Shown: piece after piece, positions 1 to 12,386 of the stretch | Layout: each line of letters opens with the position of its first letter | Numbering within the stretch: position 1 is the stretch's first letter | Translations under genes and position numbers: made by a program | Notes under the pieces: generated by a model | Seen by the model: only the letters and a program-made list of their open reading frames with translations | Told to the model about the DNA's origin: nothing | Databases searched by the model: none | Origin: Gorsachius magnificus | Taxonomy: Eukaryota > Chordata > Aves > Pelecaniformes > Ardeidae | Assembly: GCA_034008185.1 (NCBI GenBank) | Contig: CM067081.1 | Coordinates: 149,202,258-149,266,257 of the forward strand | Direction: 5' to 3' | DNA: 64,000 nucleotides

Positions 1-753
1 CACTCCCAAATGAGGTGTACACCCCTCTGCCAGGGAAACATGCACACAGCTGTACCGGCTGTATCAGTAATAACAATACATATTAGTGCATGCAGTACAA
101 AGTTTTAAGTATGAAAGAAATGGAAAGATTAAGCAAACTGAATGCCAATGTATCTGCCCTACCCTAAGGAAGGGTGGGGACTGGTACCAAATATTCAGCA
201 TTTCTCCTCCCTCAGATGCCTCAAGGGGAACATTTCTTATGTCAGAAGACACTCTGGATCTACTTTGAGCTTCTCAACAACACAAGCTGTAAGACCTACA
301 AGAACTGATTCTCAGTTTAAAAACTCATACTTGATCTAAAAGATTTAATTAACAGCCCCCCACCAACACATTTGATAAACTACTTCAATGATTTACTGAA
401 ACTTTGCACCTCAGTTTTGGTTAATTTATTTAGTCTTATCCCCCAGGCATTGGCTTGACAAAGGTAATAAAGCCCAGATAGTCAAATATCGAATTTCCAT
501 TTTCTTTGCAGATGTTTACAGACTGCTCCGTGCATTATAAAACCTCTTCTTGATCTTTTATCCACCAAATTCCTGAAATAAAGTTCCCCTTTTCAAAGGT
601 AATTACAAATGTGTGAAGATAATTCCTTGAAAATTGCTGTACAAGTGCATTTGTTACATCTCCTACATCATGATTCCAACTCCTTGTTTAGCAACCATCA
701 AAGAAATGTTTGTGTAAATTACCACAGAGGATATAATTTAGGAAGGTAATTAC
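1..753 (-). other. IL17RA intron 7 (partial)
   Basis: AT-rich sequence after exon 7. I searched the minus strand for the next extracellular exon (cysteine-rich part ahead of the transmembrane helix) and found no open frame with splice borders. No repeat was recognised. Confidence 0.6.
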
Positions 754-911
754 CTCAGTGAAATCACGTGTGATCATCTTACACTTCTTCTCATTCAGGA
801 AACTGGCCACGTGAATTTGGTATCGGGCTGACTCCATCCATGGGTTAAAGCTCACAAGCAGTGTTGTATCATCTAGACTTTTACCCTGGATCTTGGGCTC
901 CCACAAGCTGC
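754..911 (-). CDS. IL17RA: IL17RA exon 7 (second extracellular domain)
   Basis: This 158-nt exon begins with a split glycine and encodes SLWEPKIQGKSLDDTTLLVS, then FNPWMESARYQIHVASF and ending DFTE before a gtaatt donor. Human has SLWDPNITVETLEAHQLRVS and FTLWNESTHYQILLTSF. It forms part of the second fibronectin-III-like domain. The exon ends in phase 0. The following exon was not found in 1-753, so the gene continues to the left. Confidence 0.94.
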
Positions 912-1006
912 CTGGAAGTAGTGCAGATATTCCCAAGTTTCTCAACTGTCAGAAGTATTTCAACAGGGCACCCATGTCCACATGACTCAAACAGAAAAAT
1001 TTTTAC

Positions 1007-1054
1007 CTGTCTTTATACATGGGATGGTTCTTTTCATTAGAGAGTCCTTGCAGT
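1007..1054 (-). CDS. IL17RA: IL17RA exon 6 (48-nt linker exon)
   Basis: A 48-nt exon between a tttctttgcag acceptor and a gtaaaa donor. It encodes DCKDSLMKRTIPCIKT plus the first base of the next glycine. Human IL17RA has DCEHARMKVTTPCMSS, also 16 residues, joining the two extracellular domains through a pair of conserved cysteines. It was located by homology, and both splice phases fit. Confidence 0.92.
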
Positions 1055-2821
1055 CTGCAAAGAAAGACCATCAGTGACTAGTCAGAAACATTGTACTTCT
1101 GTTTAGGAAAAACATGCATTTTCTTATCAGAAGCCAGACACCTGACTAAGCCCTCCTTGATGGGTAGAGACCTTTGCTCCAAAGCAGTAGCAAAATTCTG
1201 CAGCAGAATAGTATTGGTTTCCAATGTATAAACTAGCCCTTCCACTGATTTTATGGTGGTTTGTTTTTTTTTTTTTTCCAGAACAGAGATAATTAATAAG
1301 AAAAGACTGAAAACATACAATAGTATTATAATAGTAAGATTTGACAACTCTTGATAACGTGAGACTTGTGCGGGGAGGGTAATCATGGAATTAAAACTTC
1401 ATACTGATGTCTGGACCTTCAGAGTGCCACAGCAAGAGATTCCTCGAAAAGCATTCTGCCCCAGGAAAATTAGGAAGCTGGAATCTTTCTTGATCCCAAA
1501 ACACTCTTCCACATTTATAATTCTCTTTGCTTCATTTAGCAGCTTGGCCCTGCTCTTTGGGACTTTCTTCAGAGTCAAACCCAGAGTTATATATTCAACA
1601 TTTAGCAATGTGGGATTTACAAGTCTCAGCCTAAACTATGTCTCTCCTCCAGGGTTTGGACACAAAGGGAAAGGGACAACTCCCTGCTTAACCAGCTGAA
1701 AGAAAACATTGCATATCTTAAATTTTCAGCTTTCAAAGTTGGAAAATATATAGTGCCCCTGTGATACACTTGTAAGCTCTAATCAGCAAAGCTCCCTGCA
1801 ACTGCTGAGCTTGACACAATGCATTAGGTTTCTGAAGAACAGTAGAGGATAAAAGCCAGGAAGTTCTCAGTATGATCAGGTATAAGAAAGGACACGAGGG
1901 TTGAAAACCAAGTGCCCCCTCTCCTCTTGCGGCTCACACTGACTGACACACCACATACTTTGCCATTTTATAACTTAAAAGTCATGTTGACAACTACAAG
2001 CAAGTTAAGAAGAAAATTATGAACCAGTTTATTGAGTGCTAAATACACCTAACTGTGCCTTTAAAAATCAAACTTTGCCTGTCTAAATTTAATATTAGAA
2101 GCCGAACTTTATTCTTTCTGATTTGGAAATTCTGTCCTGTACTCCCCAGCTTCCACAAGCAGAGGGGCAACCTTGAAAGATTTAAAAATAAGTAAAAGCT
2201 GCAGCAATAGTCTGCAAAGAGCATGGAAGATTACTCTACAGGCCCATTCATGTAGATGAAATATCTTTGTGCCTGCTCTGCTGACGAACATTTCAGCAAC
2301 AAAATCCAGGAGATGTAACTTCAAACGGTCCCTCAGAGGGGCACCTACTCAGGTTTAATTCAGAATTCTTGACAAGCTACAAATGCAATTTCTCAGAAAT
2401 CAGAGGTCCAAGTCCAAGGTTTTGTTCAGCTTTCTAGTGAGCATACAAAATTTTTGTAGGAACTACAGTCAATCAGAATCAAAGGGTCTGGCCTTCACAG
2501 AAAAGTCCTTCCACGTGCACTTTATTCCAGCAGAGATTTGACAAACTTGTGGACACAGGATCCCAGAAATAAGGATGGTGACTTGTAGCACATGCAGTTT
2601 GGATATATACCACAGGGGTCTTGTGGATAAGGCTAACACCACGGACTTTCTAAACAGCAATATTCAGGAAGGACAACAGGTTTCTGTAATGCTAGCACCC
2701 TATTGCCAAACTTGCTCACAGTTCATGGATCTGGTCTGGAAAAAAAACCAAACCCAAACATGGGTCCACAAACCACCACAGTCCTAAGCTCAAGGCCTAG
2801 GCAAACTAGAGCACCTCTTAC
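1055..2821 (-). other. IL17RA intron 5
   Basis: Non-coding between exon 5 and exon 6. It holds a poly-T tract near 1262-1277 and chance open frames only. Nothing else was recognised. Confidence 0.7.
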
Positions 2822-2948
2822 CAGGCATTGTGAGAGATGTGGACTTGCAATTGTAGTCTCCGTTTATGCCTACTTTGGGCAGGTGGTAGACAGTTACTTG
2901 GTAAGTCTGGCCAGGTTCCACTTCAAAACGGTCAAAAGTGAAATTCCA
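2822..2948 (-). CDS. IL17RA: IL17RA exon 5 (end of first extracellular domain)
   Basis: This 127-nt exon encodes WNFTFDRFEVEPGQTYQVTV, then YHLPK and further residues up to TMP. Human has [25 protein letters not shown] at this point. The acceptor is gttttcag and the donor is gtaagagg. WNFT contains an NFT glycosylation sequon. The final single base starts the codon completed by exon 6. Confidence 0.94.
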
Positions 2949-4024
2949 CTGAAAACAAAACACATTCACAAGGATGTAAAATTAGAATGTTGTCCTTTAA
3001 AAGGCACTGGAATTAGCAGCTGACTTGGCCCTTTTCCACTGTGTTCCCTCATTTCATATGACCCTCTTCCTGAAGCTTGACTACAAAAAAAATGGAACTC
3101 AGGTGTATTAAATATACCAGTCACTTGGTCTATCTCAAATTCTCCTGTTTGGAATGAGAGAAGTACAGTTATTTCTTGGGATCTCTGAACTGATACAACA
3201 GCCTCATGCCAATCAACTGTGTGGAGTTTCCACTTAATTACATTCTGATTTGAAAGGAAATGAGGGCTAAAATATGCAGTTTTGAGACTGAAATTCTAGT
3301 CTAGTATAAATCTTGCAGTGCCGTGCAAGAGCTAGGCGTTTAGAATTACCCTTATACATATATAGTTCTGTACCTGGCCATTCCAAAAATATTTTCTAAA
3401 ATCTATACTGTTTTCCACATATGAGCAACACTGTACAAATTCTGGGAGAGGCACTGGCTCCTGATGGTAAGCCAACTATGGCCCAATTCTGCATGATAAC
3501 GAAAGAACTCCAGATTCCTATTGTTTGTAAAGGGAGCTGTGGATGCTCAGCATTTTTTTTACAAGTCTCCTAGACTGAGTATAAGCTGTAGGCCTACTCC
3601 CAAGGTTGGTACTTTTCTCCACAGCAAGAGAGTACAAGAAAGAAGTGGAAGTAAAGGGAAGGGCTGAGTTAAAAAGAACACTATGTCATGGCTATCAAGC
3701 AGAATGTAAAACCTCCTACAATTATTTGCTTTAAGCAACATCCAAAATGGTGACACATGCTAGGCACTGAGAGCAATGATTCTTAAAACCTGAAGGATGG
3801 GAAGAGTGAAAGAGAAACCAAGATAAGCAAGCAGCTTGTACAAAGTTGCACACGAGTGTAAAACAAACTGGAAAAGACAGCAGGTCTCAAGCCCGATATC
3901 TTGATTGTTTCATCAACTCTTCTAACCAGTCTGTACTTTTTAATCGATAACCTTGCTGTATGACAGTGAAAGCAGAAACAAACCCATGGGTTGCAAAAAG
4001 TAGTTTAGAGCCCTTTGCACTCAC
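2949..4024 (-). other. IL17RA intron 4
   Basis: Non-coding between exon 4 and exon 5. I see no repeat, RNA gene or conserved open frame. Confidence 0.7.
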
Positions 4025-4149
4025 CCGGCCTCCATCCGGACGGACCTGAAGCGGCAAGTTGTTCTGAAAGTCAAACTGGGCGCAGACCTGTTGATTGCTG
4101 TTCACCTGCATCACAGCCAGCTCTGCCCCTCGGAGACATCGGATGCTAG
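4025..4149 (-). CDS. IL17RA: IL17RA exon 4 (first extracellular domain)
   Basis: This 125-nt exon opens with an alanine split across the intron, then SIRCLRGAELAVMQVNSNQQ and VCAQFDF, ending RPDGGR before a gtgagt donor. It is the clearest diagnostic for IL17RA: the human protein reads [20 protein letters not shown] followed by LCVRFEF. The acceptor is cctacag. Phase in is 1 and phase out is 0, compatible with both neighbours. Confidence 0.96.
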
Positions 4150-5378
4150 CTGTAGGCACAGGGACAGAGAGAGATGTCTTTTCCTGTAATCTGCACATGT
4201 AGAGGTTGCAACCCCCACAGAGGTTACCACTGTGCCTAGTCTTGTCACAGTCTTACTCCTTTGAAGTGCTGGGGATCCCAACACAAAGATAACTGGCTAT
4301 GAAAAAGTGAGCGTGCAGGGTTGACTAACAGCACTTTCAGCTTAAAGGTTGTCCTGCATGGCAAGACTCCACTCCATCTGTGCAAATGAAGGGGCAGAAT
4401 AGAAGGCAATTTTATTCTTCCAGACACCCTGGCAGTTCCACAGGTTCAGTGCAGTGTTTAGCTCTGCCTCTCAAGGCTGCTTTGTGCAGTTTGGGCACAA
4501 AAGCAAATACGTTTTTATTTTGGTACAGGCAATCCCAATGAGAAAGTTTATAACCATAGCTACAAAAACTGACTCAGTTACCCGAGTCACACCTGCTTGT
4601 ACACTTCTATAGCTATACTGAGATAACTCCTCTATACAGCCCTCAGACACAAGCCCTTCAGAAGGAAGAAGTGAATCTGTTTAATTCTGTCTTGTATCAG
4701 TGCAAAACCATGGACAAGAGCATGCAAAGGAAACACCGTATACAAACAAACAAAAAATAAGCAAAGCTATTTGGAGAGAGAGAAAATGTGACTTACTGGT
4801 ACTCATTTAGGCTCCAACAATGAAACAACCATTCCTTTATCAAGACACATCTGCATATCGGAAACCTAAGTTACAAGTCCTAGATTATCCGAAACGGGAG
4901 GAACTTGCACTGCATTAACAGCACATAAGCTATTTATGCTTTCTCAAACTAATTCTCATTTGTTCAGTTCACAGATGTAATTCCCCTGCACGAGACTGCT
5001 GCAGTCACTACTGTGCCTTGAAAAGGGCGATGTTTGCAGTGCGAGCCTCCTTTCTCCCCTCGCTGCCATGGCAAAGGAGTGGGTCACTTGTTTCCATTTT
5101 TATCTGCTTTTCCCATTTTAAATATCATTATCCCATACTAGTGGAAACATTTTAAATTCTTGAACACCAGCACACACAAAGCCCCAATTCAGTCACCGAG
5201 AAAAAACAAAATCATCCCCCAAAACAAACAAAATGAAGTAGCCAAACCCCCAAATTTCAAAGCTCTGCTTTCACGACTAGATCAGTAATAGATTTCAAGT
5301 CATAGCGCTCCTCCCTATCCTTACTAGATCACACCTAATTCTTCTGCTCCACATTCACATTAAACCACCACCACTTAC
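4150..5378 (-). other. IL17RA intron 3
   Basis: Non-coding between exons 3 and 4. It includes A-rich stretches (about 4741-4760 and 5205-5235) and no recognised element. Confidence 0.7.
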
Positions 5379-5525
5379 CATCGGTGGCCACTTTCCATTC
5401 TATCCGAAGCACAGGGAGCAGGTTCCCATCCGTCTGACGGAAAACATCAGAAGAGACGTGAAGACTGCTTGGAGCAGAGGGAGTCCACTTGGGAACCTGC
5501 AGCCAGCTCACGTCCATGCAGGTAC
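5379..5525 (-). CDS. IL17RA: IL17RA exon 3 (first extracellular domain)
   Basis: This 147-nt exon encodes TCMDVSWLQVPKWTPSAPSS through LLPVLRIEWKVATD and matches the human segment STCLDDSWIHP...FPVAHIEWTLQTD. The acceptor is ggacag (exon starts at 5525 on the minus strand) and the donor is gtaagtgg. It carries the N-terminal strands of the first fibronectin-III-like domain that contacts IL-17. The human HPRNLT glycosylation sequon is not conserved here (VPKWTP). Confidence 0.95.
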
Positions 5526-5889
5526 CTGTCCAGCAAATGCAAGCCACCATTTAGAGCAGGGCTGAGGAAACTCTTGCTTAATTGCAATTACGGTCTGCCC
5601 TTTGGGTCAGGGTTACTCGGAGGGCAAAACTGGGTGACAGACTGCTTCACAGTTCACAAAGGCAGTTTTCAGGATGCAAGGACTTTATACATTTCTTGCA
5701 GTATTCTGAACTCACTCATTCTAGTAACTTACACTTCCTCTTTTCCTTAAAATCCATTAGTAATTATCACAAACAATGTAGTCAGGTTAAACAGGTCACG
5801 TAAGCTTACTCAAAATCTCCTGCTGCAAGCCCATACCTTGCTGCTGAAACAGAACTGTGTTAGAAGACTAGTACTAATTTCCAGCCTTC

Positions 5890-6060
5890 CAATGATAAGA
5901 AGTCTGTCAGATACCCAGGGAAGCTGTTCCAACAGTTAATTACTTTTTGTTTAAAAAATGCTTTACTTCTAATTTGAATATACATCTGAATTTAGCTTCC
6001 GACAACTGCTTGTTATGCCTTTCCTAAACTAAGGAGCTCTCTGGACAGAAAAATAATATA
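5890..6060 (-). repeat. Old CR1/L3-like LINE 3' fragment
   Basis: The words GGGAAGCTGTTCCAACAGTT, then TTTAAAAAATGC..., AATTTGAAT and TTGTTATGCCTTTC occur in the order of the antisense 3' region of ancient amniote CR1/L3-type LINEs as I remember them. Many substitutions suggest an old insertion. Recognition is from memory and the boundaries are approximate. Confidence 0.45.
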
Positions 6061-6099
6061 TGCTCGTCAATACGGTGTTAGGGAAAACTGGTCCTGTAA

Positions 6100-6680
6100 T
6101 CTCATCAGAAAATGAAATCAGGCATGGCAGGCATTAGACAGACATGATCTACTTAGACTTTTATAAGACACTTGACTTATCAGAGCATATTAAAAATAGC
6201 TCTGCTGACTATCAGCGAAGCACACACAGAGGAAGAACTAGGCTGACAAATCAAGGAGGAGTTGCAAGCGGGAAATCATTACTGTTTGAATGTTTTAAAT
6301 AGCTCTGCGGGGGTGAGCGTAGGCCCAATCACAGGCATTTTTCCAAAAAATATCAACAATCTGGACGTAAAGATAAAATAAGTGATGATAGAGCGTATGA
6401 TAATTTGGGGGGAGGGGAAGGCAGAACTGTCAATAAATGCAAATCTGAGTCACTTTGTATACTGGACCCATTCAGACAAAACACTTCCTGACACACTGCA
6501 ATATACATCTAAGCACATGTAGCTTAGGCTGTATCTACCTAATGAGAATTTATAACAGCATTTATTTATAACAGCACTGCTGAAGACTAGCAGACAAACT
6601 ACTGAACAGGATCTGTATCATGCAATCCATGAATCATATGAACAGGGTAGTGTGATCACTGAATATATCAAAAAAAAAGA
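6100..6680 (+). repeat. Degenerate CR1-like LINE fragment (reverse transcriptase region)
   Basis: On the plus strand, phrases such as GATCTACTTAGACTTTTATA, ATCAACAATCTGGACGTAAA and GCACTGCTGAAGACTAGCAG follow the order of CR1 ORF2 code around the YLDF, IND-L and later motifs, heavily decayed with gaps. No intact frame remains. It lies just right of, and opposite in orientation to, the other CR1 fragment. Coordinates are rough. Confidence 0.4.
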
Positions 6681-7899
6681 AGAAAAAAGGTAAAAGGATT
6701 ATACAGGCTTTGGAGAGATCAGTCCAATATTCGTTAGCTACTTGTTGCATCCACACTAAACCACTTTAATATTGAAAAGAGAACAACGAAGAGCAAGAGA
6801 ATAAATTTGTGGGTTGAACTCCTCAAAAGCAAAACACGTTTTGCTATCAGTTCCAGCTGACAGAAATCCACGCTGCTAATGAAAGGCCACTCTCTTGGCT
6901 ACATTTTCCACTTACTCCCACCTTTGCATGAGTTCCAGCAATCACAATGACCCACCAAACAAAGTGGGCTTTGTTTTTCCTTGGTGGGCTACTCCGTCAG
7001 GCGGGGCTCAGGGAAGTGGCTCAAGCTGCAGGCCCACTGCTGCTGGCACTGTCCTGGGGGAAGCAGCAGGAGGGTGCAGCCAGGTGCTGGTGGGGACACA
7101 GGTAAGAGCAGCACTGTCCCCCCCCAGCAGTTTGCCATTACACAGTGCACAGTCAGTCCCCACCCCCCATCAAAGTACATTTTTAGTGATGGGAACAGTG
7201 GAAGGTGGGCACCATCCCTTCTTGTGACAACATGGTTTAGGAAGCAATTAGACAATCCTCAGATGCTCATTCTACCAAAAAATACCTACAGAAAACCTGG
7301 TAAGATTAAAGTACCTTTCAGAAAAGAGTGTACTAAGCACTAAAAAAAAAAAATAGTCTTTCCCCTAGAGCAGAAAAACTTAACAAGAACCATCAGGCAG
7401 AATTTAACCCAAATATTCAAATAAGGCAGCATTTTAATGGTGGAGCCGCAGTTTGGCTTAGCAGTGTTGTCAAGCTGTATCGCAATGGCCATCTGCCAGT
7501 GGGAAATATGATCCAAACCGATCCCACCCAACCCCTCTCCTGCCAAAAAAAAGTTTTAAATCTGGTTATTTTCAGCATAGTCATCTCCCTGATCTGGCAA
7601 GCCAAACATGGCTACAAAAATACTTGTGCCAGTACGATACAGGGTTGGGCACTGAGGCAGAAATGAGCCTGCTTAGAAGGACGACTGCAAAGAAAGGCCC
7701 AGGAGTCCTGCAGCGCCCTCCAGATGCCTCCGTGTACCAAATGGACAAATGTAGAACATTCTCCTTTTTTTTAAGAACGTTATCCATAATTATACTGAAG
7801 TGTTTCAGATCTGTGCCACTGCTAAAACTTGACCCCTTACACCTGATATGTCCGATATATTTGTTCAGTGGGACTTACAGTAACTCTAGTTTCCTTTTC

Positions 7900-8060
7900 C
7901 AAATCACAGAATCATTTAGGTTAGAAAAGATCTTTAACATAATTGAGTTAATTCATTGGACTTTATGCCCAACAATTTACATTAATTGCTCTCAGCTGCA
8001 CCCCTTTATGCCCCTTTTTTAATTCTAGTCCATACATTAATTTTTTTATCAACTACTATC
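7900..8060 (-). repeat. CR1 3'-end fragment
   Basis: The stretch beginning AATCACAGAATCATTTAGGT at 7904 and continuing with TTAGAAAAGATCTTTAACAT is the familiar antisense end of avian CR1 elements. The same motif opens the larger CR1 at 45067. It is diverged and short. Confidence 0.6.
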
Positions 8061-8410
8061 ATCGATGTAATAGCTTATAATGAACATTTACTGACAAACT
8101 TGTCGTAAAATTCCCGTTTCTTTAAAAATTGACCATCCCAGCTTTAAATAGAAACTAAACAAGTCGGGTCATGTTCCACCCACCTCCACACCCAAACTCT
8201 ATCCTGAAAAAGACTTAACTTCCCATTCCTCTTTTAGCTGGAGCTGATTATGGAGCAACCCAAAAACTCTCAAAGCAACGCAATATAGCAGTGCTTCACT
8301 TACATCTCTCCGATTCTAGCAGGAAGAACTTGCTGTATGAACCCAGTTTAAAAAAAAAAAAAAAAGCATGATCTCATGAGAAAACTGCTATGAAGAAAAA
8401 AAATACTTAC

Positions 8411-8435
8411 TATTTCTTACGAGGCAGTTTAAATC
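8411..8435 (-). CDS. IL17RA: IL17RA exon 2 (25-nt microexon)
   Basis: A 25-nt exon flanked by an acceptor with a pyrimidine run (ccccccacag) and a gtaagt donor. It encodes DLNCLVRN plus the first base of a serine codon completed by exon 3, giving N-S-T, an N-glycosylation sequon. Human IL17RA has GLNCTVKNST at the same place. It was found by looking for the piece missing between exons 1 and 3. Its phase (25 nt, leaving 1 nt) matches exon 3, which begins with the other two bases. Confidence 0.88.
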
Positions 8436-11322
8436 CTGTGGGGGGAAAGAAACAAGAATATTACTCTCAGAATAGAAACTGGATTGTCAGTAATTTGCTT
8501 CTGCTTGGTGGCACGAGAGGGGCAGGAGGAAAACAATTTGATGAATAGCAAGGCATACAGACTGGAAGAATCAACCATCAAGAAACATTGCACAAAGCTG
8601 TTAATCAGAAAACCAAAGGACGCAGGCCATGAAACCTGTGCACACCTGAACTGCATATGTGACAGTTGTAGCTGCAATAACGGAAAGAAGTTGGAGAAGG
8701 CAAAAATGCAAGATTATGATAGTAGAAACCTTCCAAAATCCAGGACTGTGAAAGACTGCTTGAAGTAGGTGGGTATGGTTTTAAAACACCATTCCTTTAA
8801 GTTACTGCTACCCAGCGCTGATCTCGCTGGTAATGCTCGCAGGGGCTAAGCCCATCTGAGTGGAAGCGTGAGCTCTCTGCAGCCAGGCTTGCCACAGAAG
8901 TACTGGGTTACGTACTGCCTGCTGCAGGGCATCCCCTTCATCTTATGTTTGGGTTCAAAATCACCATGCAACCACACTCTAAACACTTAAATTTGATACA
9001 TTGCTAGTAGCACACAGGGATGAAGGGTCCTGTATGGCCTGAACAGAAAGGCTGCATCAGTTATGGCTGCTCTTTTTCCTGAAGCCTCATAAGACGCAGG
9101 GAAGGGAAAAGACAACATTTAGTAAGTGCCAGGCTTGTGAGTAGGATATGAAGATTTTACTTCCTAGAAATATATTTGAGAGGCAACCCATGAAGGAAAA
9201 AAAAAGTCAGAATTAGACTCTTTCATCTTAAGGATAAAGATGTCCTGAACATAAAGAAGCAACCAGAAGTTCTGTGGGCCCTGCCTGGTTTCCCCCAGGT
9301 ATGCTTTGTTTACCCTGGAAGACCCGATGGTCATGAGGAAAAAGCATGTAAGCTTTTTTTCGTTAATATGATGCAAAATCCTAGCGATAAGGAAGTCTGA
9401 AGTTTTCACTGACTTAGTAAATCAGGATGAGGGCTAGGTTTCCTCCCACTCATTTCCTTATGCCTTGACAGATAAAAGTGGATATTACTGTTTCAATGTT
9501 GCCAGAATATCATTCATTCCAGCAGAGGAGGCAAGGCAGCTGAGTTTGTAACCTCTCTGCAATTTGTTGAGGTCAACGCCAAGTGTATTGGGGCTTAGCT
9601 TATTAACGTGGTGTAGCCATGGCTATCCAAGGTTGTATTTACATTTTCAGGGGTGGATGCTTGAAAAAGCCAGCTGTGCCTTTTCAGTGGTGAACACATC
9701 CTCCAGCATGGCACGGAAAGCTGAAGTTTCACAGACACTAAGTTGGCATTAGGCACCATCACTGCCAGAGATGCAGTCCTAAACCTCCCTTCACTTACAC
9801 CCCAGCATGGCAGCCTGCCCTGTGCTGGCACAGGCACATGCGTGATCACATGGGCATCTGGCTACAGCCTGAAACCAAATCCAGGGGAGGAAGGGAGGTC
9901 AGCTGTGAACCACATCTTCTGCCCTTCTGCACCTCTGCTCCTGCTCATACGGGAGAGGCTGGGAACAAACCACCGGGCCTGAGGAGGAAGGCGGGCACTG
10001 CTCTTTCATGGCAGTGCTGGCTTCTGTCTGCTTGTAACAAGACAGAACTACATCCTGCCCTTGAAGTCCTCCTGAAAGCAAAACACCACAAGAATTACTA
10101 AACTTTTTATTATTTGAAGGAAATACAAAATATAAGCAACTGGTTAAATCAGGTATCACACAAGCTGTGCTGAGCAATGAGCAACCAATTTCAAACATGA
10201 GCAGAGTTCTACTGTGAAAAAAATACTTCCAACATTAGCTAACATATTGGTGTTCCTATAAATCTTGAGTAAAAGCAGGCAGATTAAGCTTCTCATGCTT
10301 ATATAAAAAAACCCACAAAAATATCTTCCAGGCTTTTGTTACACAAGTCAAAACAATACGCAGGTATAAATCCAGTCCTCAGGCACCCTTCACCAGTAAC
10401 ACATCCACACTCCAATAAGCAGTACTAAAAACATACCCAAGATACTGTATATTGAAAAAGATTCAGTGCAAGAGCAATGTGTAATACTGACAAACTTTAT
10501 CATCATTTAGGAAAATTTCAATCAGTTCAAGGAAGGAATCTGCCTAATTGGCCACTCTGAACTTCTAAATATATACAAATCTATATAATAATTTGCCTGA
10601 GAACTGAAATTTGGTGAAGAATTGTTTACCTACCAGCCAGTTAGCAATGTTGTATTTTTCAAAATGAAAACATCTTTGCTGCACTAAGTTAGTCCTAAGA
10701 CAACATCCCAGAGTCAGAACAAATATTCCTATTACTTTTCACTGTCAATGAAAGTTTCTCTCATAAATGAGGAGGGAAGGGGGATAATCAGTGACACTCT
10801 TAACCCTTCCTTGCTGTTCTCTCACTCTGTTATCTTCCTTTCTCCCCCACAGCTCACCTGCAGAAACCACCTGCTTTCTCCCTTATCTTTGCTCTGGATC
10901 TTCTTGGAAGTCTCCGATTGACTGTTGGATCCCCAGCCTTACTCCTAGGTTGTGGCACTAATGACACTGGAAACACCCAAACAGGGTCTTGCTAGATGGG
11001 GGTCTTGGGACAAATGGCCCCAAATTTGTGTAGCATTGCCCTGCGTGGGGCAGAGGAGCTTTAACACAACCAAGGGCAAAACGTATCTATGAACTTAATG
11101 TCGACGTGTAACAACACGTAAGAGGTACTTTTCACTATTTTTGTTGTGCTCAGAAGGTCAAACCAGCCACAATTAGGGGAATCAACTTGATCAATTTGAA
11201 TATAAATACAATTTAGTCTGAATTGTACTTTCACAACTACACTGCATCTAATCATACAGACAAATCCTCCACTGAGCATTTAGATCCTGTTGGACTTAAG
11301 AAAAACTGGTTACAAATACAGT

Positions 11323-12386
11323 TGAGATGGGTTGACCCTGGCTGGATGCCAGGTACCCACCAAAGCTGCTCTATCACACCCCTCCTCAACAGGACAGGTG
11401 AGAGAAAAATATATTGAAAGGCTCGTGGGTTGAGATAAGGACAGGGAGAGATCATTTGCCAGTTACCATCATGGGCAAAACAGACTCAATTTGGTAAAAT
11501 TAGTTTAATTTATTACCAGTCAAATCAGAGTAGGAGAGGATAAAAAAAAAACCCTGAATCTTAAAACAGCTTCCTCCCCCCCCCCGGCCTTCTTCCCAGG
11601 CTTAACTTTACACACGATTTCTCTACCTCTTCCCTGCCAGTGGTGCAGGGCGATGGGGAATGGGGGCTGTGGTCAGTTCATCACACACTGCCACTGCTTC
11701 CTCCTCAGGGGAGGACTCCTCATACTCTGCCCACGCTCCAGCGTGGGGTCCCTCCCACAGCAGACAGTCCTCCATGAACTGCTCCAACGTGAGTCCTTTC
11801 CATGGGCTGCAGTTCTTCATGAACTGCTCCAGCGTGGGTCCATCCTTTCCACAGGGTCCGCCTCCCGGCCTTGCTCATTTTTGGCCGGGCCCCTGCAGGG
11901 CCCCCAGCAAACCTGCTCTGGTGTGAGCTCTTCTCTCTCCACGGGTCTGCAGGTTGGCCCACAGGGTCACAGCCTCCTTCAGGCATCCACCCGCTCCAGC
12001 GTGGGGTCCTCCTTGGGCTGCAGGTGGAGATCTGCTCCCCTGTGGGCCTCCACGGGCTGCAGGGGCACAGCCTGCCTCACCATGGGCTGCACCAGGAGCT
12101 GCAGGGGAATCTCTGCTCCGGCCCCTGGAGCACCTCCTGCCCCTCCTTCTGCACTGACCTTGGTGTCTGCAGGGCTGTTTTCTCTCACTTCTCTCTCTTC
12201 TGCCACCATCCCACAGCAGGTTTTTTTTTCCTTCTTAAATACGTTATCCCAGAGGCGCTATCACCATTGCTCATTGGCTTGGCCTTGGCCAGTGGCAGAC
12301 ACAGGGAAAGCTGCTAGCAGCTTCTCACAGAAGCCACCCCTGTAGCCCCCAAACTATCAAAAACCTTGCCACGCAAACCCAATACA
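11323..12386 (-). mobile_element. Solo LTR of an endogenous retrovirus, minus orientation
   Basis: On the minus strand the element starts TGTATTGGGTTTGCGTGGCA at 12386 and ends ...CCCATCTCA at 11323, with TG/CA termini. A TATTTAA box lies near 12240-12234 and an AATAAA signal at 11514-11509, as expected for U3 and R. Flanking 5-mers are ACAGT on the left (11318-11322) and ATAGT on the right (12387-12391), a target-site duplication with one change. I recognise the family from neoavian genomes but not its database name. The middle part contains imperfect tandem units built on GCTCCAGCGTGGG, giving long chance open frames. There is no internal gag/pol sequence beside it, so it is a solo LTR. Confidence 0.8.
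11727..12030. repeat. Imperfect tandem repeats inside the LTR
   Basis: Variants of GCTCCAGCGTGGGGTCC and CATGGGCTGCAG recur at irregular 40-60 bp spacing (about 11727, 11779, 11828, 11992). They belong to the LTR and account for the overlapping open frames on both strands here. Confidence 0.6.

Larger units (their letters stand above)
5526..8410 (-). other. IL17RA intron 2, carrying old CR1 remnants
   Basis: Intron between exons 2 and 3. It contains degenerate CR1-like fragments (entered separately at 5890-6060, 6100-6680 and 7900-8060), an A-rich run at 6669-6690 and a poly-A at 8349-8365. No other exon-like open frame was recognised. Confidence 0.7.

Noticed and set aside
754..5525. Assignment of the receptor gene to IL17RB
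   Set aside because: IL17RB neighbours CACNA1D in human and was considered first, but the GAELAVMQVNSNQQ, SLWEP and DC-MKRT segments follow IL17RA.
11653..12345. 230-codon plus-strand open frame as a gene
   Set aside because: It lies wholly inside a solo LTR and is made of its internal tandem repeats. There are no splice, domain or conservation signs.
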